Of a stretch of DNA of 44,460 nt, positions 5,644 to 11,850 are shown one piece after another. Below the pieces are notes generated by a model. It was not told where the DNA came from. It was given only the letters and a program-made list of their open reading frames with translations, and did not search any database. The first letter of the stretch is position 1, and each line of letters starts with the position of its first letter. The position numbers were made by a program, and so were the translations under genes. The stretch is from a virus, in the IMG/VR virus record IMGVR_UViG_3300005581_002677, positions 1-44,460 of that record. One strand, written 5' to 3'.

Positions 5644-7092
5644 ATGGCTAATTTAACCATATTCGGTTTAACCCAACTCACCTCTGCAGGTGCTGATATT
5701 GTAAATGACTTAGTTCCTGTATGGGATAATAGTGCCTTAGAGACTAAAAAAATGACGCTATCAGATTTGAGGAATCTGATGTCTCCTGTGAATTGGAGTG
5801 ATAGTTTCTCATCTGCTACTCAGGCTACTTCTTCTTGGACACCAAACAATGCAGCAGCGAATGTAAATGCTGCTATTATTCCAAAAGGTACAGGTGCTAT
5901 TGTTGCTGCTATTCCCGATGGAACTGCTACAGGTGGTAATGCAAGAGGTTCTAATACGGTTGATTTGCAAAGAGTAAGAAGTGCTGCCAATAGTGTTGCA
6001 GGAGGTGACCAAAGCGTATTGCTCGGAGGCAATAACAATAGAATAGCAAGTACGGCTGATAGGTCAGTTCTTGTTGGTGGAATTTCAAACTTAGATTCCG
6101 GCAGTCGTTCTGTTTTAGTAGGAGGTGAACAAAATAATGTAAGTGGTAGTTATGCATCTTGTGTTGGTGGGTTACAGAACACTATATCGGGAAATTATAG
6201 TTTTGTAGGCGGTGGACAATCAATTACAGCAAGTGGACAATGGAGTGCTGTTGTAGGTGGACAATCAAATACCGCAAGTGGCAATCATTCTACTGCGATA
6301 GGTCAAGGTAGTACTGCAAGTGGAATAAATTCATTTGCAGGTGGTGGTGGTACTGCGAGTGGTAGTGGTGCTTTTGTTTTTGGTAGTTGCACAGGTAACT
6401 CTGAAGCAAGTATTGCAATAGGTCGAAATTGCACCGCAAATAACACTGGACAGCGTGGTATGATTGCTATGGGTAATACCTGTTCCACAACCTATGAGGG
6501 TGGTGTTGCTTTGGGTGCGAATTGTGGAACATCTAATTTTGGTGCTGTTGCTTTAGGACAAGGAAATAGCGCAACGGGTTTAGGAACGAGAGCAACAGGT
6601 AGAGAAAGCAGAGCAGAGTTACAAGGTCAAGTATCTCACGCAGGAGGTCAGTTTTCTGCCCAAGGAGATGCTCAAGCACACGAGTTAATTTGGCGTAGAG
6701 CAATTACAGGAACGGCTCAGACCGAACTCTTCTTGGATGGTTCATCTATTGCTGCAATTCTTCCTGCAACTAATACGGTATGGAACGGTATAATTGATAT
6801 TGCTGCTATTTGTACTGTTACCGGAGATGGAACCACTGTTGTAGGTGATGTAGAAGCAACTGCTTACAAAGTAACTATCAAGAGAATAGGAACTACTACC
6901 TCTTTGGTGGGTGGTGTTCAAGAGATTGGAATTACTAATGCTGATGCTTCTATGGCAACTGCAGTATTTACAATTGACAATAACGACACAAACGAAAGTT
7001 TAAGGATTCGCTTTACTCCTCCTTCAACTGCAGGTTCAACTACCGTTATTAGAGCAGTTGCCACATTCCGTGGAACTCAGATTAAATATTAA
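5644..7092 (+). CDS. Tail fibre with YadA-like head repeats (482 aa)
   Basis: This is probably a trimeric receptor-binding fibre. Residues 1-45 (LTIFGLTQLTSAGADIVNDL-VPVWD then KMTLSDLRN) look like a virion-anchoring segment, related to the start of the protein at 9689. Residues about 115-330 are at least twelve 14-17 residue repeats of the form SVLVGGxxNxxSG or AVALGxxNxATG, the left-handed beta-roll motif of YadA heads and related trimeric adhesins. Residues 325-350 (RESRAELQGQVSHAGGQFSA) followed by GDAQAHELIWRR and TELFLDGSS match C-terminal domains of many phage fibres. The end is a beta-sandwich-like domain. It lies between the small virion proteins and the lysis genes. Receptor binding is inferred from architecture. 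Confidence 0.82.
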   Translation: MANLTIFGLTQLTSAGADIVNDLVPVWDNSALETKKMTLSDLRNLMSPVNWSDSFSSATQATSSWTPNNAAANVNAAIIPKGTGAIVAAIPDGTATGGNARGSNTVDLQRVRSAANSVAGGDQSVLLGGNNNRIASTADRSVLVGGISNLDSGSRSVLVGGEQNNVSGSYASCVGGLQNTISGNYSFVGGGQSITASGQWSAVVGGQSNTASGNHSTAIGQGSTASGINSFAGGGGTASGSGAFVFGSCTGNSEASIAIGRNCTANNTGQRGMIAMGNTCSTTYEGGVALGANCGTSNFGAVALGQGNSATGLGTRATGRESRAELQGQVSHAGGQFSAQGDAQAHELIWRRAITGTAQTELFLDGSSIAAILPATNTVWNGIIDIAAICTVTGDGTTVVGDVEATAYKVTIKRIGTTTSLVGGVQEIGITNADASMATAVFTIDNNDTNESLRIRFTPPSTAGSTTVIRAVATFRGTQIKY

Positions 7093-7096
7093 TAAT

Positions 7097-7104
7097 TATC
7101 TTTG
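7097..7104 (+). promoter_or_regulatory. -7 promoter box for gene at 7121 and lysis cassette
   Basis: TATCTTTG begins five bases after the fibre stop codon and lies 17 bases upstream of the ATG at 7121. It may drive the small gene at 7121 and the holin and endolysin genes behind it. No clear -33 TTG is seen. Confidence 0.6.
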
Positions 7105-7120
7105 AAACATAATAAATAAG

Positions 7121-7426
7121 ATGGCACTTCAAATCACAACCGATGTAGTAACAAGTGATGGATTCACTGTACAACCATTTGCTTTTCTTGATATTCAATT
7201 GTATCAACTATTTTCAAGGGCTTTGATAACTTACTATAAAGATGAAGCAACATTTATTGCAGGTGGCTCACCTGTAAATGTACCAAACTTGCCTTCATTA
7301 GTAAACGCAGAATTAACTGCTTCAGAGTTTTGGGGAACTGAATTGGCAACATTGATTCACAACAAATGCATAACCGCTATTGAAGAAGTAACGGGTGCAG
7401 GAACTTGTGAAATAGTTACTCTCTAA
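7121..7426 (+). CDS. Hypothetical protein before the lysis genes (101 aa)
   Basis: I do not recognise a named family. The protein is soluble and mildly acidic: TTDVVTSDGFTVQPFAFLDI, then LYQLFSRALITYYKDEATFIAGG, then ELTASEFWGTELATLIHNKC. The first half is beta-like and the second half is helical. It directly follows a fibre gene and is the first gene after a promoter, four bases ahead of a holin-like gene. It could be a small tail accessory or fibre partner. There is no signal peptide. Confidence 0.7.
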   Translation: MALQITTDVVTSDGFTVQPFAFLDIQLYQLFSRALITYYKDEATFIAGGSPVNVPNLPSLVNAELTASEFWGTELATLIHNKCITAIEEVTGAGTCEIVTL

Positions 7427-7430
7427 CGAG

Positions 7431-7736
7431 ATGAAAGAGTTTTTAATAAGCATAGGATTAAACATTGGATTAGCAGTTAGTGGATTCTTTGGCTCTCTAC
7501 TTCTTGTAGGTAAGCAAAAGAATCAGAATCTTCGTGAGCAAGTATTCTCTGTTATCGGTGGTACAATGAGTGCTAATTATTTAACTCCTGTCGTTATTGA
7601 TTTGCTTGGTGTTAAAGGTGAATCATTACAATATGGATTTGCTTTTGTTATAGGTTTTGGAGGTCTTAAGATAGTTGAAGTAGTATACGAGAAATATATT
7701 TCTAAAATAAAGTCAAACAATGATGGTAATTCTTAA
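7431..7736 (+). CDS. Putative holin (101 aa, membrane protein)
   Basis: A holin would form the inner-membrane lesion that releases the endolysin. The protein has a hydrophobic N-terminal segment (FLISIGLNIGLAVSGFFGSLLLVG), a basic loop (KQKNQNLREQ), a middle segment with FSVIGGTMSANYLTPVVIDLL and a third hydrophobic stretch (YGFAFVIGFGGLKIVEVVYE). A Lys-rich cytoplasmic tail follows. Three membrane helices, about 100 residues and a position three genes upstream of an amidase are typical of class I holins. The SANYLTPV motif is one I recall from putative phage holins. Its end overlaps the next membrane-protein gene. Function is inferred from context. Confidence 0.65.
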   Translation: MKEFLISIGLNIGLAVSGFFGSLLLVGKQKNQNLREQVFSVIGGTMSANYLTPVVIDLLGVKGESLQYGFAFVIGFGGLKIVEVVYEKYISKIKSNNDGNS

Positions 7737-8013
7737 TCTTATAGCGAATCTCATTTTGACTTTATCAGGAATGATTTTCTTCTTGCAGTTATATGGTAAT
7801 GAATCATCCATAGTTCACAAGTGGAAATTCATATCTCATTGGAGTTTAAAGATAGGATTGTCTGCATTTGTAGCAGGTTCATTCTTAAATGTGATTACGT
7901 TAAGTAATCCGGGCTTTGGTGAGACATTGATGAATCTTGGTCTTGCTGCTATATTTAGTTGGGCAGTTATGTTCCATTATAAAATATTTTCAAAGTATGG
8001 CAAAAAAGACTAA
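7720..8013 (+). CDS. Second small membrane protein of the lysis cassette (97 aa)
   Basis: Three hydrophobic segments are visible: VILNLIANLILTLSGMIFFL, then LKIGLSAFVAGSFLNVITL, and LMNLGLAAIFSWAVMFHY, followed by a basic tail (KIFSKYGKKD). The size and topology suit a holin or antiholin paired with the preceding gene, whose end it overlaps by 17 bases. Two ATG codons in a row (7720 and 7723) allow two starts that differ by one residue, a milder form of the dual starts seen in some holins. Its 3' end overlaps the next gene by 17 bases. It might equally be a chaperone-like partner of the first holin. Confidence 0.62.
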   Translation: MMVILNLIANLILTLSGMIFFLQLYGNESSIVHKWKFISHWSLKIGLSAFVAGSFLNVITLSNPGFGETLMNLGLAAIFSWAVMFHYKIFSKYGKKD

Positions 8014-8143
8014 GATATCTGAGGTAAAGAAGTTTGTTTCAAAGCCTAAGGCAAAGCGTCCGGGCGTACACGCAAAGACAAAGACAAGTAAAAACAAGGG
8101 TAGTCAGAATTATCAGAAGCCCTATAACAAACAAGGAAAATGA
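7997..8143 (+). CDS. Conserved small basic phage protein (48 aa)
   Basis: The start is set at MAKKTKISEV, 60 bases inside a longer open frame, because the short form matches a small family that I recall from many tailed phages: a Lys-rich start, RPGVHAKTKTSKNKGSQNY, and a KKPYxxQGK end. Here the end is KPYNKQGK. About one third of the residues are Lys or Arg. The role is unknown. It overlaps the gene before it by 17 bases and the endolysin after it by four bases (ATGA), so it is translated in the lysis cassette. Confidence 0.75.
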   Translation: MAKKTKISEVKKFVSKPKAKRPGVHAKTKTSKNKGSQNYQKPYNKQGK

Positions 8144-8847
8144 ATATCAAGCAAGTAAACTTTGGTGCTGCTCACTATATTAATCAGGACACACCTAAAA
8201 AGCAAATCTATTTACACCATACTGCAGGTAATGATAATGCAGAGGGAGTGTTCAAGTATTGGGAACAAACAACTGAGCGTGTAGCAACTTGCGTTGCTAT
8301 TGACTCTAAGGGTCTGATTGTTCAGGGATTCCCATCAACTAAGTGGGCTTATCACTTGGGTCTTGAGACTAAGACTTTCAACAATCAGGGATTGGCATAT
8401 CAACCATTAGACCAACTATCTATTGGTATTGAGATTTGCAATTGGGGTTATTTGACTCAAGTTGGTAGCGGTAACAATGCAACCTATCATAACTATGTAG
8501 GGATGAAGATTCCTCGTGCTGAGGTTATCAAGTTGGATACTCCTTTTAAAGGGCAACAGTTTTTTCATAATTATACTGATGCTCAGATTGAAGCAGTAAA
8601 AGAATTATTACTTTTGTGGAATGATAGATACAAGATTCCGTTGGACTACAACGATGACATATGGGGGATATCTACAAGAGCATTATCTGCTCAACCCGGT
8701 GTCTACACCCACAATTCGGTTCGCAAGGATAAGACTGACGTATATCCGCACCCCGGACTGATTGAGATGTTAAAGTCACTGACTGCAAAAGAGCCGATAT
8801 TGGTTGGTGAGCCTAAGGCTAAGAGCAGTGGAAAAAGCAAAAAGTAA
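8140..8847 (+). CDS. Endolysin, N-acetylmuramoyl-L-alanine amidase (Amidase_2)
   Basis: The enzyme would cleave the amide bond between muramic acid and the first stem-peptide residue of peptidoglycan. The 235 residues cover one Amidase_2/T7-lysozyme-type domain. The IYLHHTAG motif gives the first zinc ligand (H26). THNSVRKDKTD gives the second ligand (H191), the catalytic-site Lys (K198) and the third ligand position, occupied by Asp (D200). The intermediate KWAYHLGLET and LSIGIEICNWG segments are the conserved substrate-groove strands. There is no signal peptide, so export would depend on a holin. The Lys/Ser-rich tail is disordered. The ATG overlaps the preceding stop by four bases. The next gene may overlap its 3' end by 44 bases. 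Confidence 0.9.
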   Translation: MNIKQVNFGAAHYINQDTPKKQIYLHHTAGNDNAEGVFKYWEQTTERVATCVAIDSKGLIVQGFPSTKWAYHLGLETKTFNNQGLAYQPLDQLSIGIEICNWGYLTQVGSGNNATYHNYVGMKIPRAEVIKLDTPFKGQQFFHNYTDAQIEAVKELLLLWNDRYKIPLDYNDDIWGISTRALSAQPGVYTHNSVRKDKTDVYPHPGLIEMLKSLTAKEPILVGEPKAKSSGKSKK

Positions 8848-9400
8848 CTTATTGTTTCTTACTATAGGAGCCACTATGATGTGGCTCCTATTGAAACAAT
8901 GCTCGTCACCTTCTGAGACGACTATAAAATATCTTCCCGGAGATTCAATACCTTATACTGTATACAAGGGTATTCCTAAACCGTATGCAGTTCGTTATAC
9001 TGATTCAATACCTTACTATGATACTGCTTGGCTACCGGGAGATACTCAGTATGTTCTTAAGCCAATTGACACAATGTTCATTCTTAGGGACTACTATGCA
9101 AAGGTGAAGTATATTGACACTGTCAAGAATGATAGCAGTGCTTTGATAGTTTTAAATGAGACAGTATTCAAGAATCGTATATCAGACAGAAGTATTATAT
9201 TCCAAAACAGAAGGAAGACTGCTATCATACAAGATAGGCAGAAGGCTTTTGTTTTAGGTATTGGTGGAACGCTTACAGGATTGGATGCTTCAATAGGATA
9301 TATGCAGAACAGGAATGTGTTTAATATAACGTATTCTGCTCAAGGTGTAGGGCTAAGATATCAGCGTGAGATAGGTTTAGGAAAGACATCAAAAAAATAA
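8804..9400 (+). CDS. Membrane-anchored protein, spanin-like (198 aa)
   Basis: The protein follows the endolysin and probably completes lysis at the outer membrane. With the start at 8804 it has one N-terminal membrane segment (LLFLTIGATMMWLLLK) followed by a Cys, then a periplasmic part with repeated short PGDS-IPY and DSIPYYD motifs, a helical YYAKVKYIDT to RKTAIIQDRQ stretch, and a beta-like C-terminus (VLGIGGTLTGLDASIGYMQ, then VGLRYQREIGLG). Similar proteins are common in Bacteroidota phages and have been called DUF6808 or spanin-like. An alternative start at 8876 has the best Shine-Dalgarno in the region (AGGAG five bases before ATG). It would shorten the membrane segment and lies in a hairpin loop, so the start is uncertain. 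Confidence 0.65.
   Translation: MVSLRLRAVEKAKSNLLFLTIGATMMWLLLKQCSSPSETTIKYLPGDSIPYTVYKGIPKPYAVRYTDSIPYYDTAWLPGDTQYVLKPIDTMFILRDYYAKVKYIDTVKNDSSALIVLNETVFKNRISDRSIIFQNRRKTAIIQDRQKAFVLGIGGTLTGLDASIGYMQNRNVFNITYSAQGVGLRYQREIGLGKTSKK
8864..8891. repeat. Perfect 11-bp hairpin holding a Shine-Dalgarno and ATG
   Basis: ATAGGAGCCAC (8864-8874), the loop TATGAT, and GTGGCTCCTAT (8881-8891) form a perfect stem just after the endolysin stop. An AGGAG lies in the 5' arm and the ATG at 8876 in the loop. It has no T-run, so it may hide a start site or protect an mRNA end. Confidence 0.75.
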
Positions 9401-9401
9401 T

Positions 9402-9409
9402 TATCTTTG
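9402..9409 (+). promoter_or_regulatory. -7 promoter box for gene at 9430
   Basis: TATCTTTG starts two bases after the spanin-like gene's stop and lies 21 bases upstream of the ATG at 9430. It begins the transcription unit that runs into the terminase genes. Confidence 0.6.
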
Positions 9410-9429
9410 TGCAACATAAATCAAATTAA

Positions 9430-9702
9430 ATGAAAACAATAAAAATGGAACCGAACAACAAGCAGTTTTTGACTGAAGAAGAATTGGGTAAGACTCAAGC
9501 AATGCACACTGAGTTTAATAAACTCAAAACGCACCTTGCTGACGTGTCATTACAGAAGCACGGATTGCTGAAGCAAATTGATTTGTTACGCAATGACTTT
9601 GCTCAGCACGAGAATGAACTTATGGCTAAGTATGGAACTGATGCCGTTATCAATATTCAAACAGGAGAAATAACAAGGAACGAACCCGATGGGAAAAATT
9701 AG
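9430..9702 (+). CDS. Conserved helical phage protein (90 aa)
   Basis: The protein is almost all helix: LTEEELGKTQAMHTEFNKLK, LADVSLQKHGLLKQIDLLRN, a charged FAQHENELMAKYG, and then a short beta hairpin AVINIQTGEITRN. I recall this pattern (long coiled helix ending in YGxDAVINxxTGEI) from small proteins of several marine and Bacteroidota phages; its role is not known. The start at 9430 follows a promoter; a second ATG at 9445 is possible. Its 3' end overlaps the next gene by 14 bases. Confidence 0.75.
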   Translation: MKTIKMEPNNKQFLTEEELGKTQAMHTEFNKLKTHLADVSLQKHGLLKQIDLLRNDFAQHENELMAKYGTDAVINIQTGEITRNEPDGKN

Positions 9703-10294
9703 TACATACCCGACTGATACCAATGTATCGCTTAGCGACAGACTGATTGGTACTGATAATGAGAATAACAATGAGACCAAGAACTTTACAGTAGGTGCGT
9801 TAGCATCTACTGTATTGGGTCAACTTGATGCCACTTTGGTATTGAATGCTTTTTCAACAGTTATTCAAGCACCTTCAGCACTAAACACTCCTCTTCAAGT
9901 TACATTTGGAGGAGCACAGGGTAGTTCATCTACGCCTGTAATGATTGATGCTTTAGGTAATATTACATTCAATCAGTCGGGATTGTACATAATTAATGCT
10001 TACGGTTCAGTTGAGAGAACAGGTTCATCAGGTGGTACTGCTATATTTTTGTTTAGAGGACTTGTAAATGGTACTCCTTCAACAACAACAAAGGCATTTC
10101 ATTTAGACACTCCTGATGTTGCATTCCCTTATGAGATAACAATTCCTTTCCAAGCAACTGCAGGTAACGTACTTACTTTTCAAGTTATGCGTGATTCATC
10201 AGGTGTAAACCACGGTGGATTATATCCTCATACGAACTTAGGTGGATGGGGTAATGTTCCCTCAACTGAGATTCTGATATGGAAGATAGGATAA
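9689..10294 (+). CDS. Fibre-like virion protein with jelly-roll-like C-terminus (201 aa)
   Basis: Residues 1-40 (ISTYPTDTNVSLSDRLIGTD, then ETKNFTVGALAS) match the pattern of virion-anchoring N-termini, where a DxLIGTD strand is followed by TKNFT. The fibre at 5644 has a related start. Residues 65-201 look like a C1q/TNF-type jelly roll: TPLQVTFGG, GNITFNQSGLYIINAYGSVE, a middle with RGLVNGTPS, and GNVLTFQVMRDSSGVNHGG, ending in STEILIWKIG. Such domains trimerise at fibre tips. The gene overlaps its upstream neighbour. It may be a short fibre or a head decoration; the anchor suggests attachment at the tail. Confidence 0.68.
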   Translation: MGKISTYPTDTNVSLSDRLIGTDNENNNETKNFTVGALASTVLGQLDATLVLNAFSTVIQAPSALNTPLQVTFGGAQGSSSTPVMIDALGNITFNQSGLYIINAYGSVERTGSSGGTAIFLFRGLVNGTPSTTTKAFHLDTPDVAFPYEITIPFQATAGNVLTFQVMRDSSGVNHGGLYPHTNLGGWGNVPSTEILIWKIG

Positions 10295-10309
10295 TCAAAT
10301 TTAATTTAT

Positions 10310-10537
10310 ATGGACATAAGGAAGATATCGGTGGGTCCCGACTACAAGAACGGGGCTATGCACTATATCGTTGGTCAGAAAGTACTTAATGATACTCAAG
10401 AGATATACCTCATAAAATACGATGAGATTAAGAAGTCTATAAAGATTTACATAATCAATGAGAAGCAGGAAGTTGTTCTGTGGAAAGAGTTTAACGATAC
10501 CGTTCCTGTTTCCATTGAGTACAACATTAATATCTAA
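10310..10537 (+). CDS. Hypothetical phage protein (75 aa)
   Basis: I recognise only a weak pattern. The N-terminus MDIRKISVGPDYKNGAMHYIVGQ and the following alternating strands (EIYLIKYDEIKKSIKIYIINEKQE, VVLWKEFNDTVPVSIEY) suggest a small beta-rich fold. The sequence MxIRKISVGxDYKxxAMxY is, as I recall, found at the start of short proteins in various tailed phages. It has no Cys and no membrane segment. Its stop overlaps the next start by one base (TAATG), so it is probably coupled to the GroES-like gene behind it. Confidence 0.72.
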   Translation: MDIRKISVGPDYKNGAMHYIVGQKVLNDTQEIYLIKYDEIKKSIKIYIINEKQEVVLWKEFNDTVPVSIEYNINI

Positions 10538-11100
10538 TGCAATCTCCTTTTTATTTTATAGCCAAGCCCATAGATGGTAAGCGGTATGATAACACGAGAG
10601 ATATCGCAGGAGTTGAACTGATAGTAAACGTATCAGAGGAAGACCATCGTTTCTCAAATAGACAGGCAGAAGTTATTGAACTTCCATTGGGTTATAATGG
10701 ACCCATCAAGAAGGGAGATACTTTACTTGTTCATCATAACACATTCAAATTTTACAACGACATAAAGGGTAGAAGGAAGAGTGGTAAGAGTTTCTTTAAG
10801 GAAGACTTATTCTTTATAGAGCCTGACCAATTCTTTTTATACAAGAGTGGTGATGATTGGAATGCGTATGATAAGTATTGTTTTGTAAAACCGATACCAC
10901 CTGAGGAGTCTTATATAAAGAAGCCTACTACACACGAGCCTCTTATGGGGGAGATGGTGTATCCAAATGCAGAACTTAAAAGACACGGTATTGTTAAGGG
11001 TGATAAGGTTTGCTTTCAGCCGGACAGTGAATATGAATTTTATGTCGATGGAGAGAAACTCTATCGTATGTTTGACCATCAAATAACAATCAAATTATGA
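10537..11100 (+). CDS. Two-domain GroES-like beta-barrel protein (187 aa)
   Basis: The protein seems to hold two GroES-type barrels in tandem. The first (residues 1-115) has a strand FYFIAKPID, an ELIVNVS loop, a turn before KKGDTLLVHHNTFKFY and DLFFIEPDQFFLYKSG; the GD-x-V-x-(H/F) strand followed by a final hydrophobic strand is the GroES pattern. The second (residues 117-187) has YCFVKPIPP, EPLMGEMVYPN, VKGDKVCFQPDSEYEFYVDG and EKLYRMFDHQITI, which matches the second half of GroES. I recall related phage proteins but no experimental function. It might cap a chaperonin or be a structural barrel. The role is inference. It overlaps both neighbours by one to four bases. Confidence 0.6.
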   Translation: MQSPFYFIAKPIDGKRYDNTRDIAGVELIVNVSEEDHRFSNRQAEVIELPLGYNGPIKKGDTLLVHHNTFKFYNDIKGRRKSGKSFFKEDLFFIEPDQFFLYKSGDDWNAYDKYCFVKPIPPEESYIKKPTTHEPLMGEMVYPNAELKRHGIVKGDKVCFQPDSEYEFYVDGEKLYRMFDHQITIKL

Positions 11101-11591
11101 ATCTAATCGTATTGGACAATGTATTGACAGACCCTATCTCTTATGTTAGAGACGCTCTGTCTTATGGCTTTGAAGAAGTATTTGATGCCGACAAGGTATT
11201 CAAAGGTATTCAGCCAAGGAGTGATGACGAGTTTCAGCACTTCATTGAAAATTATTTATCTCTGCAGTATGAGACTGTTTACAATTTCATACGTCAATCT
11301 CCTGAGGGTCAGGACGAACCAAACTTCGTTCACACAGATGATGGTATGGGAGATATAATTGCTTTGTTATATTTGAATGAGAATCATCCTGAGGATGGTA
11401 CAATCATATATGACAATGATGGAGAAAAGATGTGCTCTGTTCATATGAAGTTTAATAGAGCAGTTATATTCGGAACTCGTTACCCACATTCTCGTGCATT
11501 ATTTGAAAACTTTGGTGAAGGAGATGATTCACGTCTCATTCAAGTTTTATTCTTAAAATTGCGTAAGGATGGACCCGAAACAGTTGCGTGA
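11097..11591 (+). CDS. 2-oxoglutarate/Fe(II) oxygenase-like protein (164 aa)
   Basis: The double-stranded beta-helix oxygenase motif is visible: H79-T-D81 in NFVHTDDGMGDIIALLYLN, a distal H131 in GTRYPHSRALFENFG, and R146 in DDSRLIQVLFL, which is the spacing of an iron site plus a 2-oxoglutarate-binding Arg. The strands between them (LLYLN, GTIIYDN, AVIFGT) complete the jelly roll. Phages carry related prolyl-hydroxylase-like proteins (DUF6445 and similar) of unknown target. Hydroxylation of a protein substrate is the family's usual reaction, but no substrate can be read here. It sits just upstream of the terminase genes and overlaps both neighbours. Confidence 0.75.
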   Translation: MNLIVLDNVLTDPISYVRDALSYGFEEVFDADKVFKGIQPRSDDEFQHFIENYLSLQYETVYNFIRQSPEGQDEPNFVHTDDGMGDIIALLYLNENHPEDGTIIYDNDGEKMCSVHMKFNRAVIFGTRYPHSRALFENFGEGDDSRLIQVLFLKLRKDGPETVA

Positions 11592-11850
11592 GAAAATTAT
11601 TCAAGCCGGGTATATAGCGGTTGAGCAACTAATCAAGGTTGCTAAGGAGGATATTATAAAGCCTGACCCTGAGGATGATTTGTCTGCAGATAAACTAAAG
11701 AACGCTGCAGCGTCCAAGAGGTTGGCAATCTTTGATGCTTTTGAGATTCTTGCAAGAGTTGAAGCAGAAAAGAATATATTAGAAGGGAATGACAAAGGTG
11801 TCGAAAGAGTCGAGACAAAACAAGGATGGGCAGAACGAAGGGCAAAGTAG
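11569..11850 (+). CDS. Putative terminase small subunit (93 aa)
   Basis: The protein is small and helical: MDPKQLREKIIQAGYIAVEQ, an acidic linker KPDPEDDLSADKL, then KNAAASKRLAIFDAFEILAR and a coiled EAEKNILEG stretch. The block DxLSADKLKNAAASKRLAIFDAFEIL is one I recall directly upstream of large terminases in related phages. The position, size and helical build suit a DNA-recognition subunit of the packaging motor. It has no clear helix-turn-helix. Its end overlaps the large terminase start by 62 bases, an unusually long overlap. An unrelated helical head protein is the alternative. Confidence 0.6.
   Translation: MDPKQLREKIIQAGYIAVEQLIKVAKEDIIKPDPEDDLSADKLKNAAASKRLAIFDAFEILARVEAEKNILEGNDKGVERVETKQGWAERRAK

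Noticed and set aside
5644-7092. Bacterial YadA adhesin, implying host chromosome or a prophage edge
   Set aside because: There is no signal peptide or membrane-anchor beta-barrel, the N- and C-termini look like phage fibre parts, and all neighbours are virion genes.
8804-8876. Canonical lipoprotein signal for an outer-membrane spanin
   Set aside because: A Cys follows the hydrophobic stretch but the preceding residues (LKQC) do not match a lipobox.
5644-10294. Diversity-generating retroelement acting on a fibre
   Set aside because: No reverse transcriptase and no template/variable repeat pair with A-specific differences was seen in the window.
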